DNA of 38,325 bases from Gammaproteobacteria bacterium. Lineage in GTDB: Bacteria; Pseudomonadota; Gammaproteobacteria; UBA6429; Thiohalophilaceae. The stretch is from contig JAHECZ010000025.1 of assembly GCA_024641475.1 (NCBI GenBank), forward strand, positions 1 through 38,325, given 5' to 3'. Both the position numbers and the translations under genes were made by a program. Below, in pieces: positions 17,551-26,223 of this stretch; positions within the stretch are counted from its first letter, which is position 1; each line of letters opens with the position of its first letter. Under the pieces are notes generated by a model that was given only the letters and a program-made list of their open reading frames with translations, had not been told where the DNA came from and ran no database searches.

Positions 17551-18705
17551 TCAGGCCACCTTGGCACATTCGCTCGTGACTATCCGGGTAATTACCTCAA
17601 TCACGTGCTCTATCTCACTTTCTGTAGTTAGGCGACTTAGCGAAAATCGCAGTGAAGCCAATGCCGCCTGCGAATCCAGTCCCATCGCGATTAAGACATG
17701 CGATGGATTATTACCACCGGCCGTACATGCGGCACCTGAAGAAACAGCAATCCCGGCACGATCCAGTTTATGCAGGATTACCTCGCCTTCCAGTCCGCTA
17801 AAACAGATATTACTGGTGTTAGCCACACGAGGTGCGCCTAAACCATTGACACGCGCCTGCGGTACACGTGTAACAATCGTTGATTCCAGCCGATCACGTA
17901 AATGCTGGATACGTAACGATTCCGTTTCTAGTTTCTGTGCTGCCAACGTACAAGCCACGCCCAGCGATGCTATCCCCGGTACATTTTCAGTACCGCCACG
18001 TCGATTACGTTCCTGATGACCCGGCAAGAGTGCCGAACATTTCAGGCCTTTACGCACAAATAAGGCGCCACAACCTTTGGCGGCATGTAATTTATGGCCA
18101 GACAAAGACAAGAGATCTACCGCGGCAGCCGTGGATAAATTTATCGAAAGTTTACCCACAGCCTGCGTTGCATCGGTGTGAAAAAACGCCCCTTTGTCAT
18201 GCGCGATTTTGGCGGCAGCTTCAATGGGAAAGATCACACCGGTTTCATTATTGGCCCACATTAACGTTACCAGGGCAGTTTGTTCGGTTATCGCATCATG
18301 TAAATCCGTCAAGTTGATTTGACCTTGTGCATCGACCGGCAAATACGTCACTGTCACGTCTTGGGTTTCCAGCTGGCGTAACACGGCAAGAATAGAAGGA
18401 TGTTCAACACAACTGGTGACGATATGACGTTTATCCTGTTGCTGTGACACAGCGCCATATAGCACCATGGCATTGCTTTCCGTCGCGCCACTGGTAAACA
18501 CGATCTCGGCAGGTGAAGCACCCAGTAGTTTGCCGACATTGGCACGTGACTGGATTAGCAATTGCCTGGCTTGTTCACCTGCCTGATGTTTGCTGGAAGG
18601 ATTGGCATAGACACTTTGCAAAGTTTGCAACATAGCATCGATGCACTCGACTGCGGGTTGTGTCGTCGCATTATTGTCCAGATAAATATTGGTAGCGCCT
18701 ATCAT
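17551..18705 (-). CDS. nifS: NifS-type cysteine desulfurase
   Basis: 384-residue PLP enzyme that takes sulfur from cysteine for nitrogenase clusters. The start is YLDNNATTQPA. The PLP Lys lies in LSLSGHKLHAAKG, and the persulfide Cys is in VSSGAACTAGGN, close to the NifS form rather than the SGSACTSSS of IscS. It is the second desulfurase in the window, besides IscS at 26224. Its ATG overlaps the DUF3024 gene stop (ATGA) with AGGAT upstream. No nifU is adjacent, which is unusual. Confidence 0.94.
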   Translation of the reverse strand: MIGATNIYLDNNATTQPAVECIDAMLQTLQSVYANPSSKHQAGEQARQLLIQSRANVGKLLGASPAEIVFTSGATESNAMVLYGAVSQQQDKRHIVTSCVEHPSILAVLRQLETQDVTVTYLPVDAQGQINLTDLHDAITEQTALVTLMWANNETGVIFPIEAAAKIAHDKGAFFHTDATQAVGKLSINLSTAAAVDLLSLSGHKLHAAKGCGALFVRKGLKCSALLPGHQERNRRGGTENVPGIASLGVACTLAAQKLETESLRIQHLRDRLESTIVTRVPQARVNGLGAPRVANTSNICFSGLEGEVILHKLDRAGIAVSSGAACTAGGNNPSHVLIAMGLDSQAALASLRFSLSRLTTESEIEHVIEVITRIVTSECAKVA

Positions 18706-19067
18706 TGCCAGAATATCCTGAAGGGATCCTCATTTAAACGATGCAATAAATCATGTAATTTCGGTAACTCGTTATATAACACCCACTGTTGCGCCGCATG
18801 ATCTTTGCGAAATAAACACCAGAGCTGTTGTGTCGCATCGTATTGCAGCAATGCGATGTCGATAACACCGCCTTTGTCGTCCACCTTGCGCGAACAGCAT
18901 GGACTGGTAATACGATATCCGTCCTGAACCGGCAGGACCTGCGGTTCGACGTAGCGATAACGCTTGCGTGATTGCAGCGCGCGTTCGATACGTTTGCGAT
19001 CCACATCATTGGGATGCAACGCCATGGCGCTGGTCGATCTCATCGGCGGTGCGAAGTCAGCACTCAT
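18702..19067 (-). CDS. DUF3024-like protein
   Basis: About 121 residues. The core HPNDVDRKRIERALQSRKRYRYVEP, a Cys-Cys pair (ITSPCCSRKVD), an aromatic strand WCLFRKDHAAQQWVLYNEL and the ending DPFRIFWQ resemble DUF3024 proteins. No function is known. The start is uncertain: ATG at 19067 has no clear ribosome site, and a TTG at 19091 overlapping nifZ has GGAAGAAG upstream. Its stop overlaps the nifS start. Confidence 0.65.
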   Translation of the reverse strand: MSADFAPPMRSTSAMALHPNDVDRKRIERALQSRKRYRYVEPQVLPVQDGYRITSPCCSRKVDDKGGVIDIALLQYDATQQLWCLFRKDHAAQQWVLYNELPKLHDLLHRLNEDPFRIFWQ

Positions 19068-19077
19068 GTCGATGGCG

Positions 19078-19317
19078 TTATTCGGGGACAATTTCTTCTT
19101 CCAGACATCCCACCACATGCTTGCCCCCGAACTCCACCATATACACCGGGATGTTAGTTTCCGTATGCGTACCCACCTGCACGATCTCTCCCGCCGCACC
19201 TGCTGCGATCAATAACGCATCTTCCGGCTGGTCGGGATAGGAGCCATCGTTAAATAAATCAATATTGGCACGCACGCGCTGTCCCCATTGATATTTTGGT
19301 TCAATCAGATCGATCAT
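19078..19317 (-). CDS. Short NifZ-domain protein
   Basis: 79 residues. EPKYQWGQRVRANIDLFNDGSYPD and GAAGEIVQVGTHTETNIPVYMVEF form the small beta-barrel NifZ pattern. It overlaps the preceding NifZ gene by 4 bases, indicating a tandem duplication of NifZ. NifZ assists P-cluster assembly on NifDK in Azotobacter; which copy does this here cannot be decided. Confidence 0.82.
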   Translation of the reverse strand: MIDLIEPKYQWGQRVRANIDLFNDGSYPDQPEDALLIAAGAAGEIVQVGTHTETNIPVYMVEFGGKHVVGCLEEEIVPE

Positions 19318-19622
19318 GATGCAGCCTCCAGGTCATCGACCTCGTCTTCGATTGGTTCGGCGGATTCCAGTTCTTTGGCTTTCATGCCGACACGATAGCC
19401 GTGCGACACAAAATCCACGCCGTAGATATAAAACTGTTGCAGAAAGGTGCCGATACTGACGACATAACCTTCGTCACCTTTCTTTACCAGAATTTCGCCC
19501 ACTTCCTTGCCGGGAAATGTGCCGTCATTGCGGATACTCTTGCGCGAACGCACCTTTTCGCCATAGTTATACATTGGCGGACTTTCCAGTTCGACGATAT
19601 CACCATCTCGGTTCATACCCAT
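19314..19622 (-). CDS. nifZ: NifZ family protein
   Basis: 102 residues. ESPPMYNYGEKVRSRKSIRNDGTFPGKEVGEILVKKGDEGYVVSIGTFLQQFYIYGVDF is the full NifZ signature, followed by an acidic C-terminal tail (EPIEDEVDDLEAAS). NifZ helps fuse [4Fe-4S] pairs into the P-cluster. ATG at 19622 is chosen with AGAGGA upstream; ATG at 19616 is also possible. It lies 16 bases after the LRV gene and is followed by the shorter copy. Confidence 0.88.
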   Translation of the reverse strand: MGMNRDGDIVELESPPMYNYGEKVRSRKSIRNDGTFPGKEVGEILVKKGDEGYVVSIGTFLQQFYIYGVDFVSHGYRVGMKAKELESAEPIEDEVDDLEAAS

Positions 19623-19638
19623 GACTTTATCCTCTGTG

Positions 19639-20409
19639 TTATTCGCCACTATCACCAAGTTCGATAGCTGCGTTCTGCAAGCGCAACATTACCTGTTCAC
19701 GCACCAGCGGATCTTCGTCAGCGCGCATGGCCTGTAAATGTTCCAATGCTATCCGACCAGCCACTTCATAGCGTACCCGCCAGTCCGGATCATGTTTCAA
19801 CCAGGTGAGTTGGCTGTCCGTCATACGTCGGCATGCCTCCAGCCGTACACCGGCATCCGGATCCTTCACCATCGACATGATCCATTCGCTACCGATGCGT
19901 ATCGCCACAATGCGGCGCACTTCTGCTTCGCTATCGTGCAACATCATGACCAGCAGATGCGGTTGCAGATGCTTGGCGACTGTCATGCGTACGTAGTAAT
20001 CCGGGTCGTGCAACATTTCCAGCAGATCCGCACCGTGTAATCGTGTCGCCACACGGATACGTACTTCACGACTGAGGTCGTGGCGTAATTGCAATAAATA
20101 CCGTGCTGGCAGACGTTGCGCGGCACTCCAACGCACCGTGTCATCGTCATCCGCTAATAATGCAGGCAGGTGAAAAATGTCCGCGTACTTGGCGGCTACT
20201 GCACGCACTTCAAAATACGCATGCATCAGATTTTCACTGGCGAGATCGGGGTTCCACTTGAAAAAACGATCGATACGCCGGGCATAGCGATCCTGCACGC
20301 AGGCATGCATTAACTGGCACTCACCCACGGCGTGCAAATTCTGATAGGTGCAAACAGCACAGTTGATCTCATTGCCCAGATAATCCTTTGCTTCATTCAG
20401 ATCAATCAT
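19639..20409 (-). CDS. Leucine-rich-variant (LRV) [4Fe-4S] repeat protein
   Basis: 256 residues. Cysteines C17, C20, C31 and C37 near the N-terminus fit the small [4Fe-4S] domain of the Azotobacter LRV protein. Residues from about 85 to 245 hold about seven repeats of roughly 24 residues with the pattern D-x2-x-VR-x2-A-x-R-L. This makes a superhelical protein-binding surface. Its task in nitrogen fixation is unknown. ATG at 20409 is preferred because AAGGA lies 9 bases upstream; it overlaps the TPR gene stop by 8 bases, so the two repeat proteins are coupled. Confidence 0.87.
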   Translation of the reverse strand: MIDLNEAKDYLGNEINCAVCTYQNLHAVGECQLMHACVQDRYARRIDRFFKWNPDLASENLMHAYFEVRAVAAKYADIFHLPALLADDDDTVRWSAAQRLPARYLLQLRHDLSREVRIRVATRLHGADLLEMLHDPDYYVRMTVAKHLQPHLLVMMLHDSEAEVRRIVAIRIGSEWIMSMVKDPDAGVRLEACRRMTDSQLTWLKHDPDWRVRYEVAGRIALEHLQAMRADEDPLVREQVMLRLQNAAIELGDSGE

Positions 20410-20932
20410 CGTATTCATCCTTACCCATACGATCGAGTACCTGCAACAGAACCTGGCCACCGAGTTTATTGTGCGGATCCAATTCCATCAGTTTATTGGT
20501 GATCGCACGGCCGGCCTCCAGATCGCCCAAACGCATTAGTAAATAGCCGTAGGCCTTGAGCGTGAACAAATAGAAGCGCGGCAGAATCGCCGCGTAACTG
20601 TCGAACTCCGCATCCCTGCATTGCACAACACGCCAGTCAGTAGCCACACCAATGCGTGTCGCCGCCTCTTCCAGACATTTCACGGCCACTTGCAATGCAT
20701 CCGCTAAACGGCCTTTGTAAAAGTAAAACCGATACAGACCGATATGCACGGCAACATGCCACGGCGCCAGCTCTATCGCGCGGAATAAATGCGCCTCAGC
20801 CTGACTGTCCTGTTGATAATACTGTCCAGCCAGTTGCAGCTCATGTTCCGCTTCCGGTGGCAAGCCGGCTCCGAAACACGCGGCTTCAAGCTGCTGCTCA
20901 CTGGCAAAAATGGCATCAGCTTCGCTCTGCAT
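20402..20932 (-). CDS. TPR-like helical-repeat protein of the nifB operon
   Basis: 176 residues, alpha-helical, with TPR-like helix pairs: LAGQYYQQDSQAEAHLFRAIELAPWHVAVHIGLYRFYFYKGRLADALQVA and LKAYGYLLMRLGDLEAGRAITNKLMELDPHN. There are two Cys, no signal peptide and no catalytic motif. It is probably an adaptor for its coupled neighbour, the LRV protein. GGAGATC precedes the ATG. A 55-base gap separates it from the A-type carrier gene. Confidence 0.8.
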   Translation of the reverse strand: MQSEADAIFASEQQLEAACFGAGLPPEAEHELQLAGQYYQQDSQAEAHLFRAIELAPWHVAVHIGLYRFYFYKGRLADALQVAVKCLEEAATRIGVATDWRVVQCRDAEFDSYAAILPRFYLFTLKAYGYLLMRLGDLEAGRAITNKLMELDPHNKLGGQVLLQVLDRMGKDEYDD

Positions 20933-20987
20933 AATGATCTCCGTCTGTCATACGTTTAGCCTTGCCACAGATCGGTTGAATAACGTA

Positions 20988-21353
20988 TTAATGCTTGTGC
21001 CCAATGGCTCCAATATCGATCGAAGAGACACTGGGTCCGCTGCTGCTACAGGCGCAGCTGGCTTTCTTGGGATCGATAAAGGTCAAGCCGCTATTTGCCA
21101 GGGTGTCCGCAAAATCAATCGTGACACCTTCCAGCAACAAGCGGCTCTCCGCAGGCAGAAATAATTTAATGCCGTTACATTCCAGCACGCTATCACCGGC
21201 CAACGGCGCGGCTTCCACACTGAACTCTGACGCCAGCCCGGAACAGCCGCCGGCAGTCACTGTCAGACGAAAACCGCCCGTCTCGCCTCCGCCATTAAAA
21301 CGAATCATGCGACGAATAAATTTTTCAGCACCCGGTGTAATTGTTACATTCAT
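20988..21353 (-). CDS. A-type Fe-S carrier of the nif operon (IscA/HesB-like)
   Basis: 121 residues. It has the HesB/IscA pattern with the first Cys in TAGGCSGLASEF, and a C-terminal C-x-C as SCACSSSG rather than the usual CGCGxSF. An extra tail (GPSVSSIDIGAIGHKH) ends the protein. It probably transfers Fe-S clusters to NifB or NifH. ATG at 21353 is chosen because AGGAG lies 6 bases upstream; the ATG at 21359 directly abuts that site. It is 9 bases after fdxN. It is one of three A-type carriers in the window. Confidence 0.87.
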   Translation of the reverse strand: MNVTITPGAEKFIRRMIRFNGGGETGGFRLTVTAGGCSGLASEFSVEAAPLAGDSVLECNGIKLFLPAESRLLLEGVTIDFADTLANSGLTFIDPKKASCACSSSGPSVSSIDIGAIGHKH

Positions 21354-21362
21354 GCTCATCTC

Positions 21363-21587
21363 CTAACCTGCTGCCTGATAACGTGGATAGCTGTTGTCGA
21401 TAACACAGGTGTTTTCCACCGGACACACTGCCACACATTGCGGATCATCGAAGTAACCAATGCATTCGGTACATTTTTCCGGTTTGATAATAAATGTCCC
21501 GTCCTTCTCACGAATCGCATTATTGGGACACTCGGGTTCACAGGCCGAACAGGCTGTGCAAGACGCAGATATAATTTTAAATGCCAT
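21363..21587 (-). CDS. fdxN: 2[4Fe-4S] ferredoxin FdxN
   Basis: 74 residues with cluster I C10-x2-C13-x2-C16-x3-C20 and cluster II C39-x2-C42-x8-C51-x3-C55, plus C61. The long x8 loop in the second motif and the extra C-terminal Cys are the Allochromatium-type arrangement, giving low-potential clusters. FdxN next to nifB is known to supply electrons for NifB-co synthesis and sometimes for nitrogenase. GGGAG precedes the ATG; it starts 30 bases after nifB. Confidence 0.92.
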   Translation of the reverse strand: MAFKIISASCTACSACEPECPNNAIREKDGTFIIKPEKCTECIGYFDDPQCVAVCPVENTCVIDNSYPRYQAAG

Positions 21588-21617
21588 GACTCACTCCCAT
21601 TTCAAATAATGTTGCAA

Positions 21618-23177
21618 TTACGCTGCTACAAAAGCACCTTGACGAATATCGGCATCGCCACGTTCAACATGGACAATCTCACCGGATTTCACTTTATCCA
21701 GATATGCCTTGAAATACTGGATAGCCGATTGTTCGATGAACTCATGCGCATAACTGTCTACCGGTTCGATTCCGGCCGCCTTCAAGGTATCTTTCGGGCA
21801 TCCGCCGATCTTGGCCACAAATACCGCGGTACAGTCATTAATCGCACGAATGATGGTGTCGAGTGAATCCTCTTCACCAAAGCCACCCTGACAATACAAA
21901 TCGACGCGACGGTGTCCGACAAATTTCGCACCGGCCGTGCTCAGTTCATAGATCTGGAATTCCTTGGCGTGACCAAAGTGTTCGTTAATTCGACCCGAAC
22001 CTTTGGTTGCCACAGCAACCAATACTTTAATGTCGCTGTGTTCACCGGCGAGTTCCGCCAGTTCTTCCTGCTTGGCAGCGACTTTCTCCTGGCGCTCCTG
22101 CTCGACTTTTATCTGATAGGCCTGGCGTGATGCGGAATCGTACTTCACATCCATTTCCATGATCTTTTCCGTCGTAAATTCCGCAGAACGATCTTCGCCA
22201 AGCAAACCCACCGCATCAGCACGACATTGACGACAATGCCGCATCATATTCATCTCGCCTTCGCAGCTGTCCTGCAACGCTTTGAGTTCCTGCGCGGTAG
22301 GTCCACGTTGGCCATTCAATCCGAACACCGTACCGTGTTCAGGCGCCGAGATCAGTGGCATGATATTATGCAGGAAGGCACCGCGGGATTTCACCGCACG
22401 ATTGACTTCAACCAGATGCTTGTCGTTGACACCGGGGATCATCACCGAATTAACCTTGCACAGCACACCAGCGGCCGTCAGCATTTCCAGTCCGAGCAAT
22501 TGCCGTTCGGTAATGATGCGCGCGGCTTCGATGCCGGTAATACGTTTGTGTTCCCAGAATATCCACGGATAGATATGCTGACCAATCTCGGGATCAACCA
22601 TGTTGATGGTGATCGTCACATGATCCACGTTAAACTTTTTAATCGTTTCAACGTGATCCGGTAACGCCAACCCATTGGTGGAAAGACATAACTTGATATC
22701 CGGCGCTGTTTGTGAAATCAGCTCGAATGTCTTGAAAGTCTTTTCCGGGTTGGCTAACGGATCGCCGGGACCGGCGATACCCAGCACGGTCATCTGCGGA
22801 ATCGTCGAGGCCACGGCCAGGACTTTTTTCGCTGCTTGTTCGGGCGTGAGTTTTTCACTGACCACACCCGGTCGGGATTCATTGGCACAATCGTATTTAC
22901 GATTACAGTAATTACATTGAATGTTACAGGCCGGCGCTACCGCCACATGCATACGTGCATAATGGTGATGTGCTTCTTCGCTGTAACAAGGATGATTCTT
23001 GACCTTCTCCCAAATCTCCGGTGACAAGTCGCCTTGCCCGGCTGCTGATCCGCAACTGGCTTTGCCACTACCACCTGAGGTGCCACAACCCTTGTGTTCG
23101 GCAATCTCTTGCATGATTGCTTCAGGTGGTTTGGCGACCTCCACCGCTATACTGTTTAATTCAGAATGACTAGCCAT
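21618..23177 (-). CDS. nifB: NifB, radical-SAM FeMo-co precursor synthase
   Basis: 519 residues with two domains. The radical-SAM part (about 70-360) has C84-x3-C88-x2-C91, GIAGPGDPL and [13 protein letters not shown]; it joins two [4Fe-4S] units with carbide and sulfide to make NifB-co. The C-terminal NifX-like part (about 405-500) has [17 protein letters not shown] and is thought to hold the product. C-terminal cluster Cys are in [18 protein letters not shown] precedes the ATG. It is the first gene of the 15-gene minus-strand operon and has sigma-54/NifA elements upstream. Confidence 0.97.
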   Translation of the reverse strand: MASHSELNSIAVEVAKPPEAIMQEIAEHKGCGTSGGSGKASCGSAAGQGDLSPEIWEKVKNHPCYSEEAHHHYARMHVAVAPACNIQCNYCNRKYDCANESRPGVVSEKLTPEQAAKKVLAVASTIPQMTVLGIAGPGDPLANPEKTFKTFELISQTAPDIKLCLSTNGLALPDHVETIKKFNVDHVTITINMVDPEIGQHIYPWIFWEHKRITGIEAARIITERQLLGLEMLTAAGVLCKVNSVMIPGVNDKHLVEVNRAVKSRGAFLHNIMPLISAPEHGTVFGLNGQRGPTAQELKALQDSCEGEMNMMRHCRQCRADAVGLLGEDRSAEFTTEKIMEMDVKYDSASRQAYQIKVEQERQEKVAAKQEELAELAGEHSDIKVLVAVATKGSGRINEHFGHAKEFQIYELSTAGAKFVGHRRVDLYCQGGFGEEDSLDTIIRAINDCTAVFVAKIGGCPKDTLKAAGIEPVDSYAHEFIEQSAIQYFKAYLDKVKSGEIVHVERGDADIRQGAFVAA

Positions 23178-23289
23178 GATCTATCAGCTCCTTTAAAAAT
23201 CAACTGTGCCATACGATCCACCGGATGAATCCGCAGTAATGCAGCCATTACCTGCGTACCGATCAACAGCGACGCTTTAATTAGCTGTA

Positions 23290-23305
23290 ATCAACAACTG
23301 TGCCA
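23290..23305 (-). promoter_or_regulatory. Candidate sigma-54 promoter of nifB
   Basis: Minus-strand TGGCAC-AGTTG-TTGAT has a perfect -24 box, with A where C is expected in the -12 TTGC. It resembles the nifH candidate (TTGAA). A NifA site lies 97 bases upstream. An alternative with the GC intact, TGGCTG-N5-CTGCG at 23232-23247, would give a shorter leader of about 43 bases; sequence alone does not decide. Confidence 0.5.
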
Positions 23306-23401
23306 GCTTTGAAAATGACGAAAATTATTGAAGAAACATCAGGTTAGTAAACTTGAGCGTTTGTCGCGAACGCGACCATTGAATCGGCGATGTCGGAGGA
23401 T

Positions 23402-23417
23402 TGTTGTAAAACCAACA
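23402..23417. promoter_or_regulatory. NifA upstream activator site for nifB
   Basis: Exact TGT-N10-ACA match, TGTTGTAAAACCAACA, which is also a near-palindrome (TGTTG...CAACA). It lies about 100 bases upstream of the candidate -24 box. A near match, TGT-N10-ACC with a CGCG core (23362-23377), sits between it and the promoter. Confidence 0.7.
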
Positions 23418-23458
23418 AAAGAAGTTACTGGTGCAGTGGAAAATCTAATCGAATATCT

Positions 23459-23827
23459 TCATCCCGTCCGTGAAGACGGCTTGATTAAACATTCCGCCGG
23501 TATGCCCAGCTGTTGATGAAGCTTCCAGATCATTTTCAGCGTCAGCGAACGCTTATAGTTTAGAATCTCATAGACACGATTACTTTTACCGATTATCGGT
23601 TCGAGGTCTTTGACAGTCAGACCTTTCTGCTCCATCTCAAATTTAATTGCTTCTATCGGATCGGGTATTCCAAGTGGATAATGTTTACTTTCATAAGCTT
23701 CCACCAACGTTGCCAGCACATCGAGCTTTTCACCGTCTGGTGTATCCGCTACGGCATCCATCAGTGTCTCAATGACCTTCAGTGCCATACGGTAGTCGGC
23801 ATCAGTTTTTATCGGTTTGATGTCCAT
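23459..23827 (-). CDS. higA: HigA-type antitoxin (HTH)
   Basis: 122 residues. The C-terminal helix-turn-helix (about 68-115: GLTVKDLEPIIGKSNRVYEILNYKRSLTLKMIWKLHQQLGIPAE) is the HTH_3 type of HigA. The N-terminal KTDADYRMALKVIETLMDA and EAYESKHYPLGIPDPIEAI blocks are typical of this subfamily. It neutralises HigB and represses the operon. ATG at 23827 with GAGGTAAC upstream is preferred over GTG at 23830. It is encoded 17 bases after the toxin, the usual HigBA order. Confidence 0.88.
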   Translation of the reverse strand: MDIKPIKTDADYRMALKVIETLMDAVADTPDGEKLDVLATLVEAYESKHYPLGIPDPIEAIKFEMEQKGLTVKDLEPIIGKSNRVYEILNYKRSLTLKMIWKLHQQLGIPAECLIKPSSRTG

Positions 23828-23844
23828 CACAGTTACCTCATATT

Positions 23845-24189
23845 TTAAATTGTTTGCACATCGATCTGATCATACTGCGCATGGGTACCGATAAAACGGA
23901 TATACACCACCCGGTAAGCATAGTTAATCCAAACCACCAGCCGGTATTTATTACCGGCCAGGTTAAACACCACTCTGCCGTCCTTTAAAATACTCGCGTT
24001 TCTGAAATCCTGTTTGACCGCGGAGGGTGAATCCCAGTCAGCATGCAGGGTATGCCGGTACCAGGCTAATGTCGGTTCGATGGCATCCGCATACATGGGC
24101 TTACTTTCCCAGTAGGCCTTTAGTGTCGACAGGGCGATAACTCGCAGTATGAGATAAGAGTCCCAGAATGGGACCTTTACCAGCAACAA
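23845..24189 (-). CDS. higB: HigB-type mRNA interferase toxin
   Basis: HigB-like toxin that cleaves mRNA at the ribosome. The core RVIALSTLKAYWESKP, SAVKQDFRNASILKDGRVVFNLAGNKYRLVVWINYAYRVVYIRFIGTHAQYDQID matches the family, with basic and aromatic residues retained, so it looks intact. The start is not clear: no ATG precedes RVIALS. TTG at 24189 (114 residues) or CTG at 24144 (99 residues, closest to the usual HigB start) could be used. It lies between nifB and nifA, 48 bases downstream of nifA. Confidence 0.8.
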   Translation of the reverse strand: MLLVKVPFWDSYLILRVIALSTLKAYWESKPMYADAIEPTLAWYRHTLHADWDSPSAVKQDFRNASILKDGRVVFNLAGNKYRLVVWINYAYRVVYIRFIGTHAQYDQIDVQTI

Positions 24190-24237
24190 GCAACTACATA
24201 AACCTATCTCATTGTTTGTTATAAGATTTAATGATTA

Positions 24238-25872
24238 TCAAAGCCGTTTAAGCGGAATATTATATTTCTGCAGTGCGTAACCGATTTGCCGCGGGGTGAG
24301 ATTCATCAGGCGCGCGGCTTTGGCCTGCACCCAGCCGCATTGTTCCATTGCCCAGATCAGTTTGTCGCGTTCTGAAACCAGTATTTCTGGCGGCGCGGAT
24401 TCACTTGCCGGTTTGCTGGCAGGCTGGTTAGTCTGTACATGCTTGAATATCTCGGTTGATTCAGCGTGTAATGGCACAACCTTGGCGGTTTTGGCCATCC
24501 CCTGTATTGCCAATGAAAAACATTTGCCCTGCTGACAGGGCAGGTCCAGATCATTAATCATGTCCCCGCGCGTCATGGTGGCGGTACGTTCAACACAATT
24601 CTCCAGTTCACGCACATTACCCGGCCAGTAGCAGTTCAGCATGATTTGCATGGCCTCAGCAGACATGGACAGTTTACGTTTATTCTCTTTATTGAATTTT
24701 TCCAGCACATGCTCTACCAACGGCTGGATATCGTCACGCCGTTCACGCAACGGTGGTAGAAAAATCGTGACCACGTTGATGCGATAATACAAATCAGCAC
24801 GAAACTCACCGTCGGCCACTGCCTCTTCGAGATTGCGATTGGTCGCCGTGATCAGGCGCACATCGACATGAATCGGTTTATTGCCACCGACACGTTCAAA
24901 TTCCCGCTCCTGCAACACCCGTAACAATTTTGTCTGGAAAGCAGGAGAAATATCGCCGATCTCATCCAGGAACAAGGTGCCGCCATGCGCCATTTCAAAC
25001 CGACCCTTGCGTTCCTGCGTCGCACCGGTAAATGAACCTTTTTCATGGCCGAATAATTCGGATTCCAGCAACGTCTCGGATAACGCTGCACAGTTAACGC
25101 GAATAAACGGCGCATCCTTCCGCGGACTTAAATAATGCACCGCCCGTGCAATGACTTCCTTGCCGGTACCACTTTCACCGCGTAATAACACCGTCGATTT
25201 ACCTGGAGCCGCCTGATGTACCTCGGCAAACACTTCCTGCATGCGTTTGCTCTGACCGATGACATTATCGATACTGTATTTAACCTTCAGTTCTTTTTGC
25301 AGTCGGTGTTTTTCCTGCAATAACTGTTCGCGTTCTGCGGTGACGCGCTGATTCAAGCGTACGGTCTGACCGATCAGATTGGCCACCATCGCAAGAAAAC
25401 GCACATCGGATTCAAAATTGCCGGTGCCGCCACCCGGTTCACGATCAACCCCCAGTACACCAATCGTGTCACGGCCGATTTTAATCGGCACACCGATAAA
25501 TGACATAATCTGACCTTCGGCAAGCCGCCGTGAACCGGTACGATTCAGAAATAACGGCTCCTTGGCAATATCCGGCACCACCATCGGCAAACCGGTTTTC
25601 ATGATACGACCGGTAATACCCTCGCCTGATTGGTAGCGACCGCGCTCAATTTCGTCCGTGGATAAACCAGATGACCCAACAATGTGCAGGTCACCACTGT
25701 CCTGCACCAAACTGACCATACCGCGTTGCAGTTTTAAATAAGAGGACAATACGCCCAGCAGTTCACGCAAGGTGACGCGCAGATCCAGCGAAGAACTCAG
25801 TATCTTGCTGATTTCATATATCGCGCCGAGTTCCAGCGGAGTTTCACCTTTAATTGACTTTGACATAGACAC
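24238..25872 (-). CDS. nifA: NifA, sigma-54 activator with oxygen-sensitive cysteine signature
   Basis: 544 residues. A GAF sensor domain (about 20-175) is followed by an AAA+ domain (about 205-435) with Walker A GESGTGKE, a GSFTGA loop (usually GAFTGA), Walker B TLFLDEIG and an R-finger region. A linker and a Fis-type HTH (about 505-540, [19 protein letters not shown]) close it. C414-x11-C426-x19-C446-x4-C451 is exactly the signature of rhizobial NifA that loses activity with oxygen and works without NifL. The start is GTG at 25872 (AGGAG 6 bases upstream) or ATG at 25866. It is divergent from the isc operon. Confidence 0.95.
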   Translation of the reverse strand: MSMSKSIKGETPLELGAIYEISKILSSSLDLRVTLRELLGVLSSYLKLQRGMVSLVQDSGDLHIVGSSGLSTDEIERGRYQSGEGITGRIMKTGLPMVVPDIAKEPLFLNRTGSRRLAEGQIMSFIGVPIKIGRDTIGVLGVDREPGGGTGNFESDVRFLAMVANLIGQTVRLNQRVTAEREQLLQEKHRLQKELKVKYSIDNVIGQSKRMQEVFAEVHQAAPGKSTVLLRGESGTGKEVIARAVHYLSPRKDAPFIRVNCAALSETLLESELFGHEKGSFTGATQERKGRFEMAHGGTLFLDEIGDISPAFQTKLLRVLQEREFERVGGNKPIHVDVRLITATNRNLEEAVADGEFRADLYYRINVVTIFLPPLRERRDDIQPLVEHVLEKFNKENKRKLSMSAEAMQIMLNCYWPGNVRELENCVERTATMTRGDMINDLDLPCQQGKCFSLAIQGMAKTAKVVPLHAESTEIFKHVQTNQPASKPASESAPPEILVSERDKLIWAMEQCGWVQAKAARLMNLTPRQIGYALQKYNIPLKRL

Positions 25873-25911
25873 GCCCTACTCCTGCGTCGAAGCCACAAAC
25901 TGGTAATGTTT

Positions 25912-25939
25912 GCTATACGCTCAATACACTCCTGAGCAA
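25912..25939 (-). promoter_or_regulatory. Possible sigma-70 promoter of nifA
   Basis: Minus-strand TTGCTC-N16-TATAGC lies 40-67 bases before the nifA start. The fit is partial. No TGGCAC-type box is seen on this strand of the gap, so nifA is unlikely to be sigma-54 dependent. Confidence 0.3.
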
Positions 25940-26018
25940 GTCTCGTACCAGATCAGATACATGTTCTGTGACACCGCAGAAAACACTATCAATACAGGCT
26001 GATATCGATAATGTCCCA

Positions 26019-26035
26019 GTAACATACTATGTTAC
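26019..26035. promoter_or_regulatory. Perfect 17-bp inverted repeat, possible operator
   Basis: GTAACATACTATGTTAC is a perfect palindrome with 8-bp arms around a central C, in the middle of the divergent nifA-iscS gap and 16 bases before the NifA site. It does not match the NifA, Fnr or IscR consensus that I know. It could be a regulator site for nifA or for the isc operon. Confidence 0.45.
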
Positions 26036-26051
26036 AAATAATGTCGGGAGT

Positions 26052-26067
26052 TGTAACAAACACGACA
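26052..26067. promoter_or_regulatory. NifA upstream activator site for the isc operon
   Basis: Exact TGT-N10-ACA match, TGTAACAAACACGACA, sharing the TGTAACAAA start with the nifH site at 9411. It lies 88 bases upstream of the sigma-54 -24 box, the normal distance. Confidence 0.78.
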
Positions 26068-26155
26068 AACTCCCACAGTCGAAAATCATGCGAATTGCGA
26101 ATTGGTTGGTTAATACTTTTCGTAAATTCAACCAGTTAATCATTATTGACAAAAC

Positions 26156-26171
26156 TGGCACAGCAGTTGCC
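26156..26171 (+). promoter_or_regulatory. Sigma-54 promoter of the nif-linked isc operon
   Basis: TGGCACAGCAGTTGCC matches TGGCAC-N5-TTGC perfectly, the best sigma-54 box in the window. Transcription would start near 26183, 41 bases before iscS. Together with the upstream NifA site it makes the isc operon a NifA target. Confidence 0.85.
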
Positions 26172-26223
26172 ATGCATAGTTTACGTAGGTGTGACTAAAC
26201 AAAACTCAGGGATCTATATCACT

